From assembly GCA_963662155.1 (NCBI GenBank), contig OY759261.1:64098417-64162416 (forward strand): 64,000 nucleotides of DNA, read 5' to 3'. Source of the DNA: Lamellibrachia columna (lineage: Eukaryota > Annelida > Polychaeta > Sabellida > Siboglinidae). Made by a program: the position numbers and the translations under genes. The first letter of the stretch is position 1, and every line of letters starts with the position of its first letter. The notes below the pieces were generated by a model. The model saw only the letters and a list, made by a program, of their open reading frames with translations, was not told the origin of the DNA and searched no databases. Positions 24,870-35,865 of this stretch are shown here, in pieces.

Positions 24870-26520
24870 TAATTAATTAATTATGTGTTGCAAATGGCAG
24901 TCTATGTAAAGTGTATTCCACACTAAACAACAAGGAATGCATAGCAAAAGGTATTTTAAAAATTGCTTCCGGGTGAGCGATAATACAGGGTAAATATGCC
25001 TGCGGGTACTATAGGTGATTTTAAATTGCTGGCGCTAAATTGCGCTAGCAGACACCCGCAGTCATTACAGAATAGCAGAATAATGTTCATTATATATGTT
25101 GTCATATTTCCAATTCTTATCAAATGTATTTTTCCATGATCTACAATTAGTCAAATATCACCAAACTTTAAATTGTCACTATCAAATGTTATGTTATGTT
25201 ATCATAGAGCTACAATTAAATAAAAAATATTGGTATACTTCCAGAATTTCACCTATCTCACTTGCAAATCTCGTTTAAATCCGCGTATTTCTATCGCCTT
25301 AACGGGGTCAAAATGTGACGTGCCCCATTAGCATGAACATTATGGCGGCGTCAACGCGCGTTTACAGAAAGTCTTCTCTGTTTCAAAACGACCGTGCGCA
25401 AAAACTACTCAAGTAATTCCTTAAAAGGTAACACTGGATGAAAGACTAGTTCAGTAGCTTTTAATTAATGTATACATAAAAATTACATTAAAAGTGACAT
25501 ACATCCTTAATTCTTATATGTATACTCATTATATGATTGTATAGTTTTATTATGGTTGACAAGTTTATTCTCTGATTGTCTTAATTTTATTATAAATACA
25601 TAGTCTCATTTTTATTATACAAGACTTATAGCCATAAATGCATAATGTTTTTAAATGACGCTAATTCACCCACGTGTTCACTCCACCAGCAAAGATTGAA
25701 TGTGAAACTTAAATTACTTCAGCCCACAGCCGTAGTGTAGGGTTTTACATTCCACGTAGTTGTTTACGTCATTCACAACACTGATTTTCTATGTTTTATG
25801 GTCACGCATACGGTCACAACTTTAAAAAGTTATATTCACTTACTGTTCAGAAACATGTACAAATCACACTTCTACAGCAAATCTGCGTGGTTCCTTGATC
25901 ACACCATCCCAGTATATCCCAGTAAAAGAACCCCGATACGAAATGTTCAGTCCGACCACACAATGTCAATGTCAGTGGGGCCAATCTTATACACTCTTTG
26001 TGCCAGTGCCAATGTGTGTTGCCCCGGGCGATACTTTTGTTGTGTCTTGAGACTTGACTCTACTCTATCTCTATACTGATCTAGACTTATGAAACAGCTA
26101 GTCGGCTAACAGTCTTGTTGCTGCCATTTATCCTGTGAAATAAACTCATTTATCATTATTACTGTGTCGTAAAGGGATGTATGAGCCAAGTGCATACAAA
26201 ATGTTATGCGGAATAACAGTGTAATGCATATGTAACGTTGTATGCATAAGGGTACTACATAACAGGACGTAACGTGACCTCATGCATTGGTTTTATTTTG
26301 GTCGTCAAATCACCTGGGTGCCGCGCTTCAGATCACAGCGCCACGATTATCCAGGCTCCGCGCTGTGGCGCCACCGTTTGTCGCACATCTTCGCCTAATC
26401 TGGTTCCCGGATCGTTCCCTAGAGGCGCTCCGCACACTAACGCTTAAGAAAGGATCCGTGAACGTAAGTTTCTTGACATCATTCACACCACTCTGGGGTC
26501 CACTGGCGACGTCGGCTGTT
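24870..26520. other. no supported gene
   Basis: Mixed composition with no convincing exon. CpG-rich stretches at about 25300-25390 and 26290-26470 could be regulatory, but no clear start site or splice pattern is visible. Confidence 0.4.
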
Positions 26521-26532
26521 TCGATGACTGTG

Positions 26533-27375
26533 ACCAGGGTTGAAAAAAATAATTATTTTTATTATAAAAAAAAAATCGGATTTTTTTATTGAAATCGGAT
26601 TTATTTTTATTTTTTTATTTATTTGATTTTTTTGAAATCTGGTATATAGATATTTATATAGATGTTTAAATTTGTAAACTCTTTCAAACATGTTATATTC
26701 AAATCGATTTGGGTTCTTGTCTTAACAGAGGGTACATGATTTTTGCTTATATAAAGGCATATAGACAATGTCCACAAGGCCTCACCCCCCTGACAGGGGC
26801 CCTGTAGTTGAATAATCTGTCATGGAAAGGAAAGAATGCTATGTGTCTGTGGCTGTAGCAGTGGTAATTATTGTTTGCCTATAGGGTGGATTAGCACCTG
26901 TCCAGGGCTCTGTGTACTCTAAGGGTCTCTAACCAGAATACAAACTGGTACAGTATTAAACAACTAAGTCAACATACTGCATTGGTAACTACTAGCACAA
27001 GCTATAAGTGGACTTTAACTCAGGGCTTCTGTGTTGAAAAGATACTTCCTCTGGAAGACAAGTTTGTGTGGCTTCACTACATTCAGAAAGGGAATAGCTC
27101 AAACATACAGTGTCATAAAATATTTGACTATCAGGCTATCTGGTGACAATACAGCTACACAAGTGTGTGAACTTTGTGTTTTGTATTAAAAACATACAAA
27201 ACTTTGTTGATCTCGATGCTTGTAAACAATTATTTGTGTTAAATTCATATAAATCAGCAATTAAAAAAACCGGAAGTCAAAAAAATCATAAATCAATGAT
27301 TTTTTTGGAGCGATTTAAATCATGATTTAAATCAATGATTTAAATCAAATGATTTAAATCAAACAACACTTCCTG
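26533..27375. mobile_element. non-autonomous hAT-like element, 843 bp
   Basis: Starts near CAGGGTTGAAAAAAAT with AAATCGGATTT motifs. It ends in repeated GATTTAAATCA followed by CAACACTTCCTG. The 8 bp TGACTGTG flanks both sides (26525-26532 and 27376-27383), fitting a hAT target duplication. The outer 2-7 bp of the inverted ends are imperfect. No transposase frame inside. Confidence 0.65.
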
Positions 27376-27429
27376 TGACTGTGTAAACAATAGAATTATA
27401 TTTTGCTTTGGGTGCACTCACAGAACTGA

Positions 27430-27860
27430 ATAGAAATTGTGCAAAGACGGCCGGCTCGATCAGAAATGATAACAAAATTACACCTAGAGCAACTATAACA
27501 ACCAGGAGAAAAAACAGACGTCTCACCATATTTCACAAAGCCACCCACAGTCATCTATCCTTGCCTGTCGGAAACCTTCTCCAGCCCCTCCAATGCCACT
27601 CACAACATCTAAATAGCAAAGCCTGCAACATATCATAAACACCAACAAGAACTGTTACACATTTTCGTATTTTCCCCGAAAGATTGGAATTCATTACCAG
27701 ACACAATAGTCAGCATCACATAACCACAGCAATTTAAGCAAGCTCTCACACACTTTGTCCCAAACAAACACGACTAAATAGCAGGCGCACCCAACCCTAA
27801 CCGTTTGACTCCATATGAGTGTTTGCCAGACAAGAAACTAACACTAATTAAATGGTGTAA
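27430..27860 (+). mobile_element. 3' end of a non-LTR retrotransposon
   Basis: Translates to RRLTIFHKATHSHLSLP, then HSQHLNSKA, then a region like FSYFPRKIGIHYQ with frame breaks. It follows the C-terminal region of L2/CR1-like ORF2 proteins, which lies downstream of RT and ends with a W-N-x-L-P-like motif. Truncated on the 5' side; dead copy. Confidence 0.65.
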
Positions 27861-28734
27861 ATTTGTAGCATGATTTGAATTTTTAAGGGTAATTCCACCA
27901 GTTCGGTATGATATTGTGTCCTGCTCATTTGGCCTTTTGCGTATTATAAGACAAACAGAAGCATGCCTATTGATGTAGATATATTTTCCTTTATTATTCG
28001 GTATAACTTTAGTGCCTTCTGTAAACGACAGTGAACATTACAGGTGATTCACTCTCAGTCTAGTGAGCACATCACTCACCGCTGTCACCAAGAGCCACAG
28101 AGCAGGGCAACCCTGAAACCCATTAGGGTTCAGCCTCCTAGCTGTTACGTTTCCCATTGGCGACCATGTTAACGTTTTGCACGATTATAAGAAAACGGGA
28201 CCATCAAAAATTCTGAAACTTCTTACCTGCCGTTGCCATCATCTCATTGACATGCTGATCGAGTTTAGTACAATTTTCAAGCTAACTGTTCAAAATGTTC
28301 ACACCTCATGGCATGCAATTTTAGGGAGGGAGCTCGAACCAGGTGAGACCCCCAGTATATCATAGATATATGGTTTTGTGAATGCCCAGTACATTTATAC
28401 CACCTGCAGACCAAAAACCAGACAAGTCTATTCAAAATCAGACAGTGCCTAATATACGAAGCTTTAGACAGTGGTAATGTGAATGATAACATCATTGATA
28501 TTTGTAGCGAATTGTGTCTAGTATGTCTGTCTTCAGCAGCATAATTATTAGTACTTTTATATACCATACAAGATGAATTTCTCCATCAAAAATAAGAAAA
28601 TAGATCATAATTGTATTTCTCTCAGCATTATTACTACTTAATCTTTGGCGTGTAGTCTGTATGTCACCAAACATACATAATTATTATTAACTTTGTTTTT
28701 TATAAATGATTATTCTACATTCCAGAGGTTCAGA

Positions 28735-30075
28735 CAGATATGGTGGTGACATGTGACACAGGGACACAGTACAGCTTGGATGATATCTCTGTCAACATTC
28801 AACTTGAGCCATCCTGTCTAATTTCCACACCCAAGAAGACTCCAGCCGATGTCCCATCAGCTGAGCCACCATCACCCTCTCCCTCCACCGTGTCATCACC
28901 AGTAAAGCCGTCCAGTGACTACAAACCATCTATTCTGGATGCTGCAGAAGAGGTCAATGAGGAGTCCAGTGATGAATAGTTAGTATTACTGTGTACATTC
29001 TTTGGTTTTCCATTCCTCTGCGATTTTCAATACAACGTAATACCTTGAATACTGTTTTAGTCATGTTAATTTTTAGCAAACAGTTCATGAGTTGCATGAC
29101 TTCACAAATTTGTTATTCAAAAATAATGCAGTGGAATGTGTGCATTTTCATCTACAAACAGAAAAATAGCAAGGGCATCAGAGAGATGCCAAAATACATG
29201 GGTTTTGAGGACCTGCTAATGCAGCTCTTCCAGCTGTGTGCTGAATGTGGTCATCCAACTCAAGGTGTTATCAACAAGGGAGATGGCATACTCATAGAGA
29301 TCATGCAGAAATGTAGGAAGTGTGGGTGTGTGAAGACCTGGACCAGTCAGCCATACACAAGGAGATTTCCAGCTGGCTACATCCTCATCTCCTGTGCTAT
29401 TCTCCTCTCTGGTGCTCTGCCGTATCTCACCATCAACCTTTCGTTATCACCAGAAAGGCTACATAGCTTCAGCTATGATGGCTGAATGGTTGGACGCCCA
29501 GGCTTGAATCATGATACTGATATTTTTGCATAAATTGTACCTGTACCAGGCATTAGGCCATTAATTTGAAATGTTAATTAATTAAATTACAATTAACTCA
29601 GAAACGTTCCAATTAAACTAACCTCACACATTTTTCAGGTCAATTAAATTAAATTAACCTCCCAAATTATTCAGTTAAATTAAAAATTAACTTTAATTCA
29701 ATTAATAATTCAATTATTTTTGGTAGAAAAAAAAAATGGCTAATTCCAGGTAATAACGCCACTACTGAATACAAATTAACAGAGACATGAACAGTTGTTT
29801 TCTCCAAGTCTTAGCTCAGAATATACAGAACAATTTTTCATATACAGAATAACCCATCTTAAAATTAACTGGACAAATCTTATAATATTCATATATCCAT
29901 ACTCCCAATAAATCCTCAAAATATTGCAGTATATAATATTTGTAGTGTTTTATTTTCAGGTTCTAAGGCTGTAGTAACATTGGAGGAGGAACTGTTACTC
30001 AAGAATGTTCTGTAAGATTTCAAGAGACTCACCAGACCATCATACTGTCAGCCTAGAGACTTTTCACAGTCTTGT
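28735..30075 (+). pseudogene. transposase-like gene remnant (Cys-rich zinc-ribbon module)
   Basis: An acidic Pro/Ser-rich segment (28735-28978, ending EEVNEESSDE) is followed by 29172-29485. The second part encodes MPKYMGFEDLLMQLFQLCAE and a C-x2-C ... KCRKCGC ... TWTSQP motif, then FPAGYILISCAILLSGALP. This order resembles the N-terminal half of THAP- or Kolobok-type transposase-like proteins in fish and invertebrates, judged from memory. The frame then shifts and ends. A later segment (about 29835-30075) is duplicated in inverse orientation at 60050-60375, which supports a repeated element. Superfamily uncertain. Confidence 0.45.
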
Positions 30076-30453
30076 TAATCATTTTGCAACCAAATTGATT
30101 AAACAGTGTCGTTTAGAGTAAATGAAATTCAATGCCTGGTTAGTAACTTTAAAATTCAAGGTTTAGTAGAACAACATAACTAACCAAACATAACTGATTG
30201 AATGATTAATATGTTTTACATTGTTGTGATAGTTACTATAGGTACTGGTGTTATTAATGTTAACACTGCTATGTTATACATCTTATAACTGCTATTAACA
30301 TTATCATCAGAACTGGTGTTTGTATTAATAGTGTGGCTGTCATGTCCAGGAATCTGTAGTCTACTTCATTGACCTTCAAGCAACTAATGGCGCTGACCTC
30401 GAACTTCACAACCTCAGTTGACCTGTGCTACTGGATGCTGCTCCGCCCATTGA

Positions 30454-30828
30454 GTGTTCCTCTATGTGCCTTCAGCCTTGGATGAGTGTCATCTATGAAG
30501 GTGACATTGCCTCTGTCTTGTTCCAGGAGTGTTCCTCTATGTGCCGTCAGCCTTGGATGAGTGTCATCTATGAAGGTGACATTGCCTCTGTCTTGTCCCA
30601 GGAGTGTTCCTCTATGTGCCGTCAGCCTTGGATGAGTGTCATCTATGAAGGTGGCATTGTCTCTGTCTTGTCCCAGGAGTGTTCCTCTATGTGCCGTCAG
30701 CCTTGGATGAGTGTCACCTATGAAGGTGACATTGCCTCTGTCTTCTTCCAGGAGTGTTCCTCTATGTGCCTTCAGCCTTGGATGAGTGTCATCTATGAAG
30801 GTGACATTGCCTCTGTCTTCTTCCAGGA
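30454..30828 (+). repeat. 75 bp tandem repeat carrying a splice acceptor
   Basis: Five copies at an exact 75 bp period, from GTGTTCCTCTATGTGCCGTC, with TTCCAGGA or TCCCAGGA closing each unit. A sixth partial copy forms the real exon at 30827. Because 75 is a multiple of three, both strands show long artificial frames. Confidence 0.93.
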
Positions 30829-30984
30829 GTGTTCCTCTATGTGCCGTCAGCGAGGGAGACTGGATGTTCACAGCAGATCTACCCAATGACTGGTCCAGAC
30901 TCCCACTGGATGCCGCTTGTACACAAATACTTGCATGACTTTCAACAGGAGAAACAAGATGGTGCCGCCTTCCAAGATTACCAG
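30827..30984 (+). CDS. exon candidate a
   Basis: After TTCCAG the frame reads VFLYVPSARETGCSQQIYPM and continues through HWMPLVHKYLHDFQQEKQDG to a GTGGGT donor. Its first ~20 nt are amplified in the 75 bp array upstream. Unknown family. Confidence 0.55.
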
Positions 30985-31059
30985 GTGGGTGGGAAGGAAG
31001 TTATGCCATACTGCTAATTAACTAGTGACACATATACTTCACTTCACAAAAGCTGCTGT

Positions 31060-31290
31060 GATTAAACCTGGGCAGTTCAGTTCACTTGTTGTTTACATGT
31101 TACCGCAGTACATTCAGCTGTCTTGGCTATAGACAGTGATGGATATGTGTGAATGAATAGGTTTTATGCAGTAATTGTAACATGGCTGAACGCTTCCTGA
31201 GATGTTGAATTGATGCTGGAATTAACAGGTCTGCCAGGTGTGAAGTGTACCTTTAGTAGTTTTATGGACGAGATACCACATTATATATAT
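31060..31290 (+). mobile_element. SINE family 1, headless copy
   Basis: Shares ACAGTGATGGATATG, GTAACATGGCTGA, AACAGGTCTGCCAGG and GAGATACCACATTATATAT with the 40440-40755 copy. No tRNA-like head is visible. Confidence 0.55.
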
Positions 31291-31310
31291 GTGTATAAAT
31301 ATATATATAT

Positions 31311-32138
31311 GGCATGCTTGCTGTGGTTATTTGTCACTTGATTATTGATGTTTACACGATTATTATTAATAAAACTACATGTCATTAAGTTGGCCTACTT
31401 CAATCTATACCTGACTTGCGTTGTTGTTCTGCGTAAATGGATGTATGTAAACAGCGGGGACATACTGTCGTTTATGTGGAATGACAACGTAACTTAATTC
31501 ATGTAATATGCTTTAGCATCATAGCTATTAGGACAATACTAGTTTAGGCTACGAGAGTATGCACGGCGGCTCGCGCATGCGCACCCGATAACGCTATAAA
31601 AGCGAGTGCGGCCATGATGCTATCCTCTCTTTTTCTTCGGAATTGCGTGGAGTGTACACGAGAAATCTTTGCTTGGCTTGTATTGTTTGAATTGTTGTAA
31701 TTTTTGACTTGCGTATTATTGTGTAGTGATAGTTGATGTTAGTTTAGTCTTGTGCATATATTCATTTAGTTTGGGTTTAATCTGAGTTCTTAAACAATTT
31801 GCCCACCCTCCCTCCCTTTGATGGATGGAATGGACGTTCTTCAGGATTGTCTAGTTTTAAACTACGTGGTGGGCGGAGTGACCCCCACCCACATGGTAAA
31901 ATAAACATATTAGCTTGTAGTGATTTATTTAGTAGTCATAATATTGTTACCATTGGTTGACACACTTATTACGTTGTCGAGTTATATCTATTATGTGAAA
32001 TTAGCAGTCTGGGGCCGGCATGCTTGCTGTGGTTATTTGTCACTTGATTATTGATGTTTACACGATTATTATTAATAAAACTACATGTCATTAAGTTGGC
32101 CTACTTCAATCTATACCTGATTTGCGTTGTTGTTCTGC

Positions 32139-32144
<6 letters not shown>
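31311..32144 (+). mobile_element. direct-repeat-bounded segment with a TATA promoter (LTR-like)
   Basis: A 128 bp sequence starting GGCATGCTTGCTGTGGTTAT occurs at 31311-31438 and again at 32017-32144 with about three differences (706 bp period). Between them lie GCGCATGCGCA (31573-31583), TATAAAAG (31595-31602) and an AATAAA near 31901. This could be an LTR with a tandemly duplicated end, or a host promoter caught in a duplication. No gag or pol is present. Confidence 0.5.

Positions 32145-32184
<40 letters not shown>
32145..32184. repeat. (AT)n microsatellite
   Basis: AT run directly after the second 128 bp repeat. Confidence 0.95.
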
Positions 32185-32187
<3 letters not shown>

Positions 32188-32402
32188 CCTTTCCTTTTGT
32201 TGGACTGTCATTGAAACATGGCAATCGTTTAACATTCTGGTCTATGTTTAGTGCAGTTTAGTTTATGAGGTCATAATACTATCACAATGCAAATCATTTG
32301 GATTTTTGTGTACTTTTATTTTAAACATTTTGATGAGTATCTTTAAAATATGTACCATTTAGTGGATTCATACCTACATATATTTTGTTCCTTTGGTCTC
32401 AG

Positions 32403-32541
32403 CTGGATTACACAGGAGAAGGTTTGAGTGTTACTCTTCGACGAGACGTGCAGAAGGCAAGGATGTTATCTGGAGCCCTTCAGGCGGATGCTGATGTTGA
32501 AAGTGGAGGAACATATTCAGTAAGTACAATGTCCTTGATAG
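32403..32541 (+). CDS. exon candidate b
   Basis: After GTCTCAG it encodes LDYTGEGLSVTLRRDVQKAR then MLSGALQADADVESGGTYS. There are two possible donors. GTAAGT after 32519 is phase 0. GTAGAC after 32541 is phase 1 and matches the phase needed by exon c. Confidence 0.6.
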
Positions 32542-32639
32542 GTAGACACCTAATGCTGATAGAGATCTACTTGTGTGTGGGTATGGGTGTGGGTGGGTTG
32601 GTGGGTGGGTGGTGGGGTGGGTGGGTGGGATGGACATAC

Positions 32640-33068
32640 ACTGGGTGTACTGTGTAAGGATCTATTGCCAAGTGAGTGGGAGGGAGGGCACCATGGTGAC
32701 ATGTTTATGGGGTGGACATACACTGGGTGTACTGTGTAAGGACCTACTGCCGAGTGAGTGGGAAGGAGGGCACCATAGGGACAGGTTTATAGAGTGGACA
32801 TACATTGGGTGTACTGTGTAAGGATCTATTCCCAAGTGAGTGGGAGGGAGGCACCATGGGGACAGGTTTATAGGGTGAACATACATTGGGTGTACTGTGT
32901 AAGGATATATCCCCAAGTGAGTGGGAGGGAGGGCACCATGGGGACAGGTTTATGTGGTGGACATACATTGGGTGTACTGTGTAAGGATCTATTCCCAAAT
33001 GAGTAGGAGGGAGGGCACCATGGCGACAGGTTTATGTGGTGGACATACATTGGGTGTACTGTGTAAGG
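32640..33068. repeat. 82 bp tandem repeat
   Basis: About five copies containing GGACATACATTGGGTGTACT then GTGTAAGGATCTATT, in the intron between exon candidates b and c. Confidence 0.88.
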
Positions 33069-33451
33069 AAGTACATTTGATAGTTTTATATGTGGAATAT
33101 TAACTGTACTGCTTAATGCATTCAAGGAAACAGGTTTAGCATTTTCTCAGATGTAAACTTGCCTAAGTTTTTACATCAGTTTCTTCTGGGTCAAAATTAA
33201 CACAATCTCCTTTTGGCAGTAAATATTCTTTCCAATGGCCCTTCCAAACATAATGTGGCCAGATCTCTTGCTGTGATATGAATTGATGATGACCTGAACA
33301 TTGTTATATGATTTTTAAAATGTCAACCATTTCAACATTTAACAATAATTTGTTATATGATTTTAAACATGTCAACCTTTCCAACATTAACAATAATTTG
33401 TTATATGATTTTAAACTTGTCAACCTTTACACCAGTCATTGTCATTGTCAG

Positions 33452-33606
33452 ATGCATCCTACAAGGGGCAGTCATCAGACTGGGTTGTGCTGTGGTCAGC
33501 TAAGTTAAACAAGACTTCACACACAATCAGCCAGCTGAGATTTGACCCTACAGAGCAAACACACACGTATAAGGTCATAAATGAAGATACATCCATGTTT
33601 GATGAA
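33452..33606 (+). CDS. exon candidate c
   Basis: Encodes ASYKGQSSDWVVLWSAKLNK, then a segment ending NEDTSMFDE, with a GTGAGT donor in phase 0. The Trp-rich start looks like a beta-rich extracellular module. Confidence 0.65.
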
Positions 33607-33744
33607 GTGAGTGCAATTTTACAACTGTAATATTACAGTTTGTTTGTTATGCTACAGTAATTTTTCTTAGTATAGCTATTTCCGTTCACTAATTGTAAAT
33701 ACTATTCGTGATTTTCTTTGCGTCATATTCATCCATTGTCGGCC

Positions 33745-34610
33745 CCAATGGTTGTTGTCTTGTGTGTGACGTCTGTGTTGCTGTCATTGTCAGACACAGT
33801 GTTGCTGTCATTGTCACACACTGGTTGTTGTCTTGTGTATGATGCCTGTGTTGTGTCATTGTCAGATGCAGTGGTTGTTGTCTTGTATGTGACGTCTCTG
33901 TGTTGTCATTGTCAGACACAGTGGTTGTTGTCTTGTATGTGATGTCTGTGTTGCTGTCATTGTCAGACACAGTGGTTGTTGTCTTGTATGTGATGTCTGT
34001 GTTGCTGTCATTGTCAGACACAGTGGTTGTTGTCTTGTAAGTGATGTCTGTGTTGCTGTCATTGTCAGACGCAGTGGTTGTTGTCTTGTATGTGACGTCT
34101 CTGTGTTGTCATTGTCAGACACAGTGGTTGTTGTCTTGTGTGTGACCTCTCTGTGTTGTCATTGTCAGACACAGTGGTTGTTGTCTTGTGTGTGACGTCT
34201 CTGTGTTGTCATTGTCAGACACAGTGGTTGTTGTCTTGTGCATGACGTCAGTGTTGCTGTCATTGTCAGACAAAGTGGTTGTTCTCTTGTATGTGATGTA
34301 TGTGTTGCTGTCATTGTCAGGACCCAGTGGTTGATGTCTTGTGTGTGATGTCTGTGTGTTGTCATTGTCAGACACAGTGGTTGTTGTCTTGTGTGTGACG
34401 TCTGTGTTGCTGTCATTGTCAGACAAAGTGGTTGTTCTCTTGTATGTGACGTATGTGTTGCTGTCATTGTCAGGACCCAGTGGTTGATGTCTTGTATGTG
34501 ATGTCTCTGTGTTGTCAATGTCAGACACAGTGGTTGATGTCTTGTGTGTGACGTCTCTGTTGCTTTCATTGTTAGGACCCAGTGGTTGATGTCTTGTGTG
34601 TGACGTCTGT
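33745..34610. repeat. about 51 bp minisatellite before exon d
   Basis: About 17 copies of GTCATTGTCAGACACAGTGG then TTGTTGTCTTGTGTGTGACG plus TCT... variants. GTCATTGTCAG also precedes the ATG at the acceptor of exon c. The array runs to about 10 bp before exon d. Confidence 0.9.
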
Positions 34611-34622
34611 GTTGCTCTGCAG

Positions 34623-34797
34623 GAGAACTGGGAGTTCAAGTTGTACATTGACGAGAGACAGCAAGCACTCCTTGTCGGAACAACTGTCTCCCAGGACACT
34701 TGTGTCACAGTTGGTATCTACAACTGTCACGGTTGGGTGGCGCCTTGGAGAATGTCTTCTACCCACCAGAGACAACAACCTACTTCCATACATTTAC
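34623..34797 (+). CDS. exon candidate d, frame broken
   Basis: Starts in phase 0 with ENWEFKLYIDERQQALLVGT and reads to GIYNCHG. From there a different frame carries the protein-like LENVFYPPETTTYFHTF to the GTATGT donor. The length (175 nt) is one base short of what exon e needs, so a single-base loss (or two-base gain) near 34732-34740 is the simplest reading. Confidence 0.6.
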
Positions 34798-34974
34798 GTA
34801 TGTACCACTTTCAGGATTAGGACAATGTTCTTCTATTGTTCTGAAAATGCATAGGGGTAGATGACTGTCATGTACAGCAGAAATTAATGTGTTGTCAATT
34901 ATAAATCATGTGGCCAACTGCATCTGTTATGCCGGAGGGGAGTACAGCTTCAAGACTGCTGTTGATGTGCCATC

Positions 34975-35392
34975 ATCTCACCTCTATTGATGTGACATTG
35001 TCTCATCTCTGTTGATGTGACATTGTCTCACAAATGTCAATGTGACATTGTCTCACCTCTGTTGATATGACATTGTCTCACCTTTGTTTATGTGACATTG
35101 CCTCACTTCTGTGGATGTGACATTGTCTCACCTGTATTGATGTGACATTGTCTCATCTGTGTTGATGTGACATTGTCTCACCTCTGTTGATGTGACATTG
35201 TCTCATCTGTGTTGATGTGACATTGTCTCATCTGTGTTGATGTGACATTGTCTCACCTCTGTTGATGTGACATTGTCTCATCTGTGTTGATGTGACATTG
35301 TCTCATCTGTGTTGATGTGACATTGTCTCACCTCTGTTAGTGTGACATTGTCTCGCCTCTGTTGATGTGACATTGTCTCACCTCTGACTATG
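34975..35392. repeat. 25 bp minisatellite before exon e
   Basis: About 17 copies of TCTGTTGATGTGACATTGTC then TCACC, ending directly before the CTTGCAG acceptor at 35402. Confidence 0.92.
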
Positions 35393-35402
35393 TGACTTGC
35401 AG

Positions 35403-35532
35403 GTTTCCTCCCTCGTCCACTCAGCTGTGTCGTTTTGAAGCCCCATTCCAAGGAAGCTCTCACCCAGTAGTTGAGTTCCAGGCGGCCATTGGAACTACTG
35501 CCTATTCTCAGGATGTAGCCATGTTCCACAAG
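35403..35532 (+). CDS. exon candidate e
   Basis: After CTTGCAG it encodes FPPSSTQLCRFEAPFQGSSH then VVEFQAAIGTTAYSQDVAMF, with a GTAGGA donor. It is open throughout, and abuts a 25 bp minisatellite that ends just before its acceptor. Confidence 0.65.
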
Positions 35533-35549
35533 GTAGGACTGTCTTATCA

Positions 35550-35551
<2 letters not shown>

Positions 35552-35638
<87 letters not shown>
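35552..35638. repeat. (AT)n microsatellite
   Basis: AT run just 3' of exon candidate e. Confidence 0.96.
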
Positions 35639-35641
<3 letters not shown>

Positions 35642-35865
35642 TTGCATATAAATATAAACCTTTGTTTTCTCAACATGCTGATTATTTTATTTAATATAAA
35701 TTCAGCATTTGTCAACAATACTTGAGCTGTAATCAATTGTGATATTAAAGTTGCTAAAAATTGCAGTGAAATTATGACACATTTACAAAGAGTTATTAAA
35801 ATTGAATAGGTAGAAAAAAACAGATTTTTACAAGTGACAAAAGTGTCACAACGATGTATCTAGCT

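Noticed and set aside
33689..34708. Minus-strand Ser/Thr/Asp/His-rich frames
   Set aside because: Produced by the 51 bp minisatellite in the intron before exon d.
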